A stretch of DNA of 6,254 nucleotides from the NCBI GenBank assembly GCA_027489105.1, contig JAIYAJ010000277.1, positions 1-6,254 of the forward strand, given 5' to 3'. Shown here piece after piece: positions 5,933 through 6,254 of this stretch. The position numbers and the translations under genes were made by a program. This DNA comes from Zymomonas sp. (lineage in GTDB: Bacteria; Pseudomonadota; Alphaproteobacteria; Sphingomonadales; Sphingomonadaceae). Under the pieces are notes generated by a model. That model was not told the DNA's origin. It worked only from the letters and a program-made list of their open reading frames with translations, and did no database searches. Every line of letters begins with the position of its first letter. The first letter of the stretch is position 1.

Positions 5933-6254
5933 ATGACCCACCCGAAACGCCTGCATGTCATCACGGGCGGAAAATATCATGACTTCGATCTCGCCCGGCT
6001 CAGGCTGCTCGAGCTGATGGCGGAGGACGACCGCATCCGGGCCAGCTGCGCGATGGACTATGACGGACTGCATCGGCTCGACGACTGCGTCGGTCTGGTG
6101 CTCTACACCTGCGACATGATGCCGTCTGATGCCCAGGCGGAGGCACTCGATGCCTTTGTCCGCGACGGCGGCCGCATATTCGCGCTCCATGCGGTCAACG
6201 CCCATCTCGAGTTCACCGACGGGCCCGAGATCGTGACCAGCGGCGTCCGCATTC
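5933..6254 (+). CDS. ThuA-like family protein, N-terminal part (cut by window edge)
   Basis: An open frame from the ATG at 5933 continues through the window end without a stop, giving 107 codons. The translation begins MTHPKRLHVITGGKYHDF, with a first beta strand and GGKYHDF loop. It continues with VGLVLYTCDMMPS (about 63-75), AQAEALDAFVRDGGRIFALHAVNAHLEF (about 77-104). The strand-helix pattern and the G-G-x-x-x-A-x-H-A block match the ThuA family, a glutamine-amidotransferase-like fold named after the trehalose-utilisation gene thuA. In rhizobia and Agrobacterium, ThuA works with ThuB in the 3-keto pathway of trehalose and related sugars; the biochemical role of most homologues is unknown. 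No signal peptide is seen, so it is probably cytoplasmic. The ATG lies five bases after the oxygenase stop. An in-frame GTG at 5924 overlaps that stop as GTGA and would add three residues. Either way translation is probably coupled. Family call fairly secure, function open. Confidence 0.8.
   Translation, partial: MTHPKRLHVITGGKYHDFDLARLRLLELMAEDDRIRASCAMDYDGLHRLDDCVGLVLYTCDMMPSDAQAEALDAFVRDGGRIFALHAVNAHLEFTDGPEIVTSGVRI

Noticed and set aside
1..6254. CRISPR array, tRNA or rRNA genes, complete insertion sequence
   Set aside because: No regularly spaced direct repeats, no cloverleaf-like or rRNA-like stretch, and no transposase motif with terminal repeats were found on reading the window.

Overview
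The window looks like chromosomal or large-plasmid DNA from an alphaproteobacterium, most likely a sphingomonad (Sphingomonas, Sphingobium, Novosphingobium or Rhizorhabdus type). The reasons are the high GC content with strong G/C bias at third codon positions, a TonB-dependent receptor of the kind that is abundant in sphingomonads, and its pairing with a Rieske-type oxygenase under a divergent TetR-family regulator. The genus is inferred; nothing in the window proves it.

Layout. Left part (1-1068, minus strand): a two-gene unit encoding a Tat-exported small subunit (gluconate 2-dehydrogenase subunit 3 family) followed by the N-terminal 139 residues of a GMC-family FAD oxidoreductase that runs off the left edge. 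Positions 1069-1538: about 470 bases with no recognisable gene. Positions 1539-2264 (minus): a TetR-family repressor. Positions 2265-2387: a short divergent control region with a plausible sigma70-like promoter and three inverted repeats that could be operators. Right part (2388-6254, plus strand): a tightly spaced operon of a TonB-dependent outer-membrane receptor, a Rieske non-heme iron oxygenase large subunit, and a ThuA-like protein cut off by the right edge.

How the genes may work together (inference): the receptor would import a scarce or bulky substrate across the outer membrane, the Rieske enzyme would hydroxylate or demethylate it in the cytoplasm, and the ThuA-like protein would act on the same substrate or a product. 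The TetR protein probably represses the operon until an inducer is present. The GMC/subunit-3 pair and the ThuA-like protein both belong to families tied to sugar oxidation at C3 in other bacteria. This raises the possibility of a substrate with a sugar or polyol part, but the window alone does not identify it. No Rieske beta subunit, ferredoxin or reductase gene is visible, so electron-transfer partners must be encoded elsewhere or beyond the right edge.
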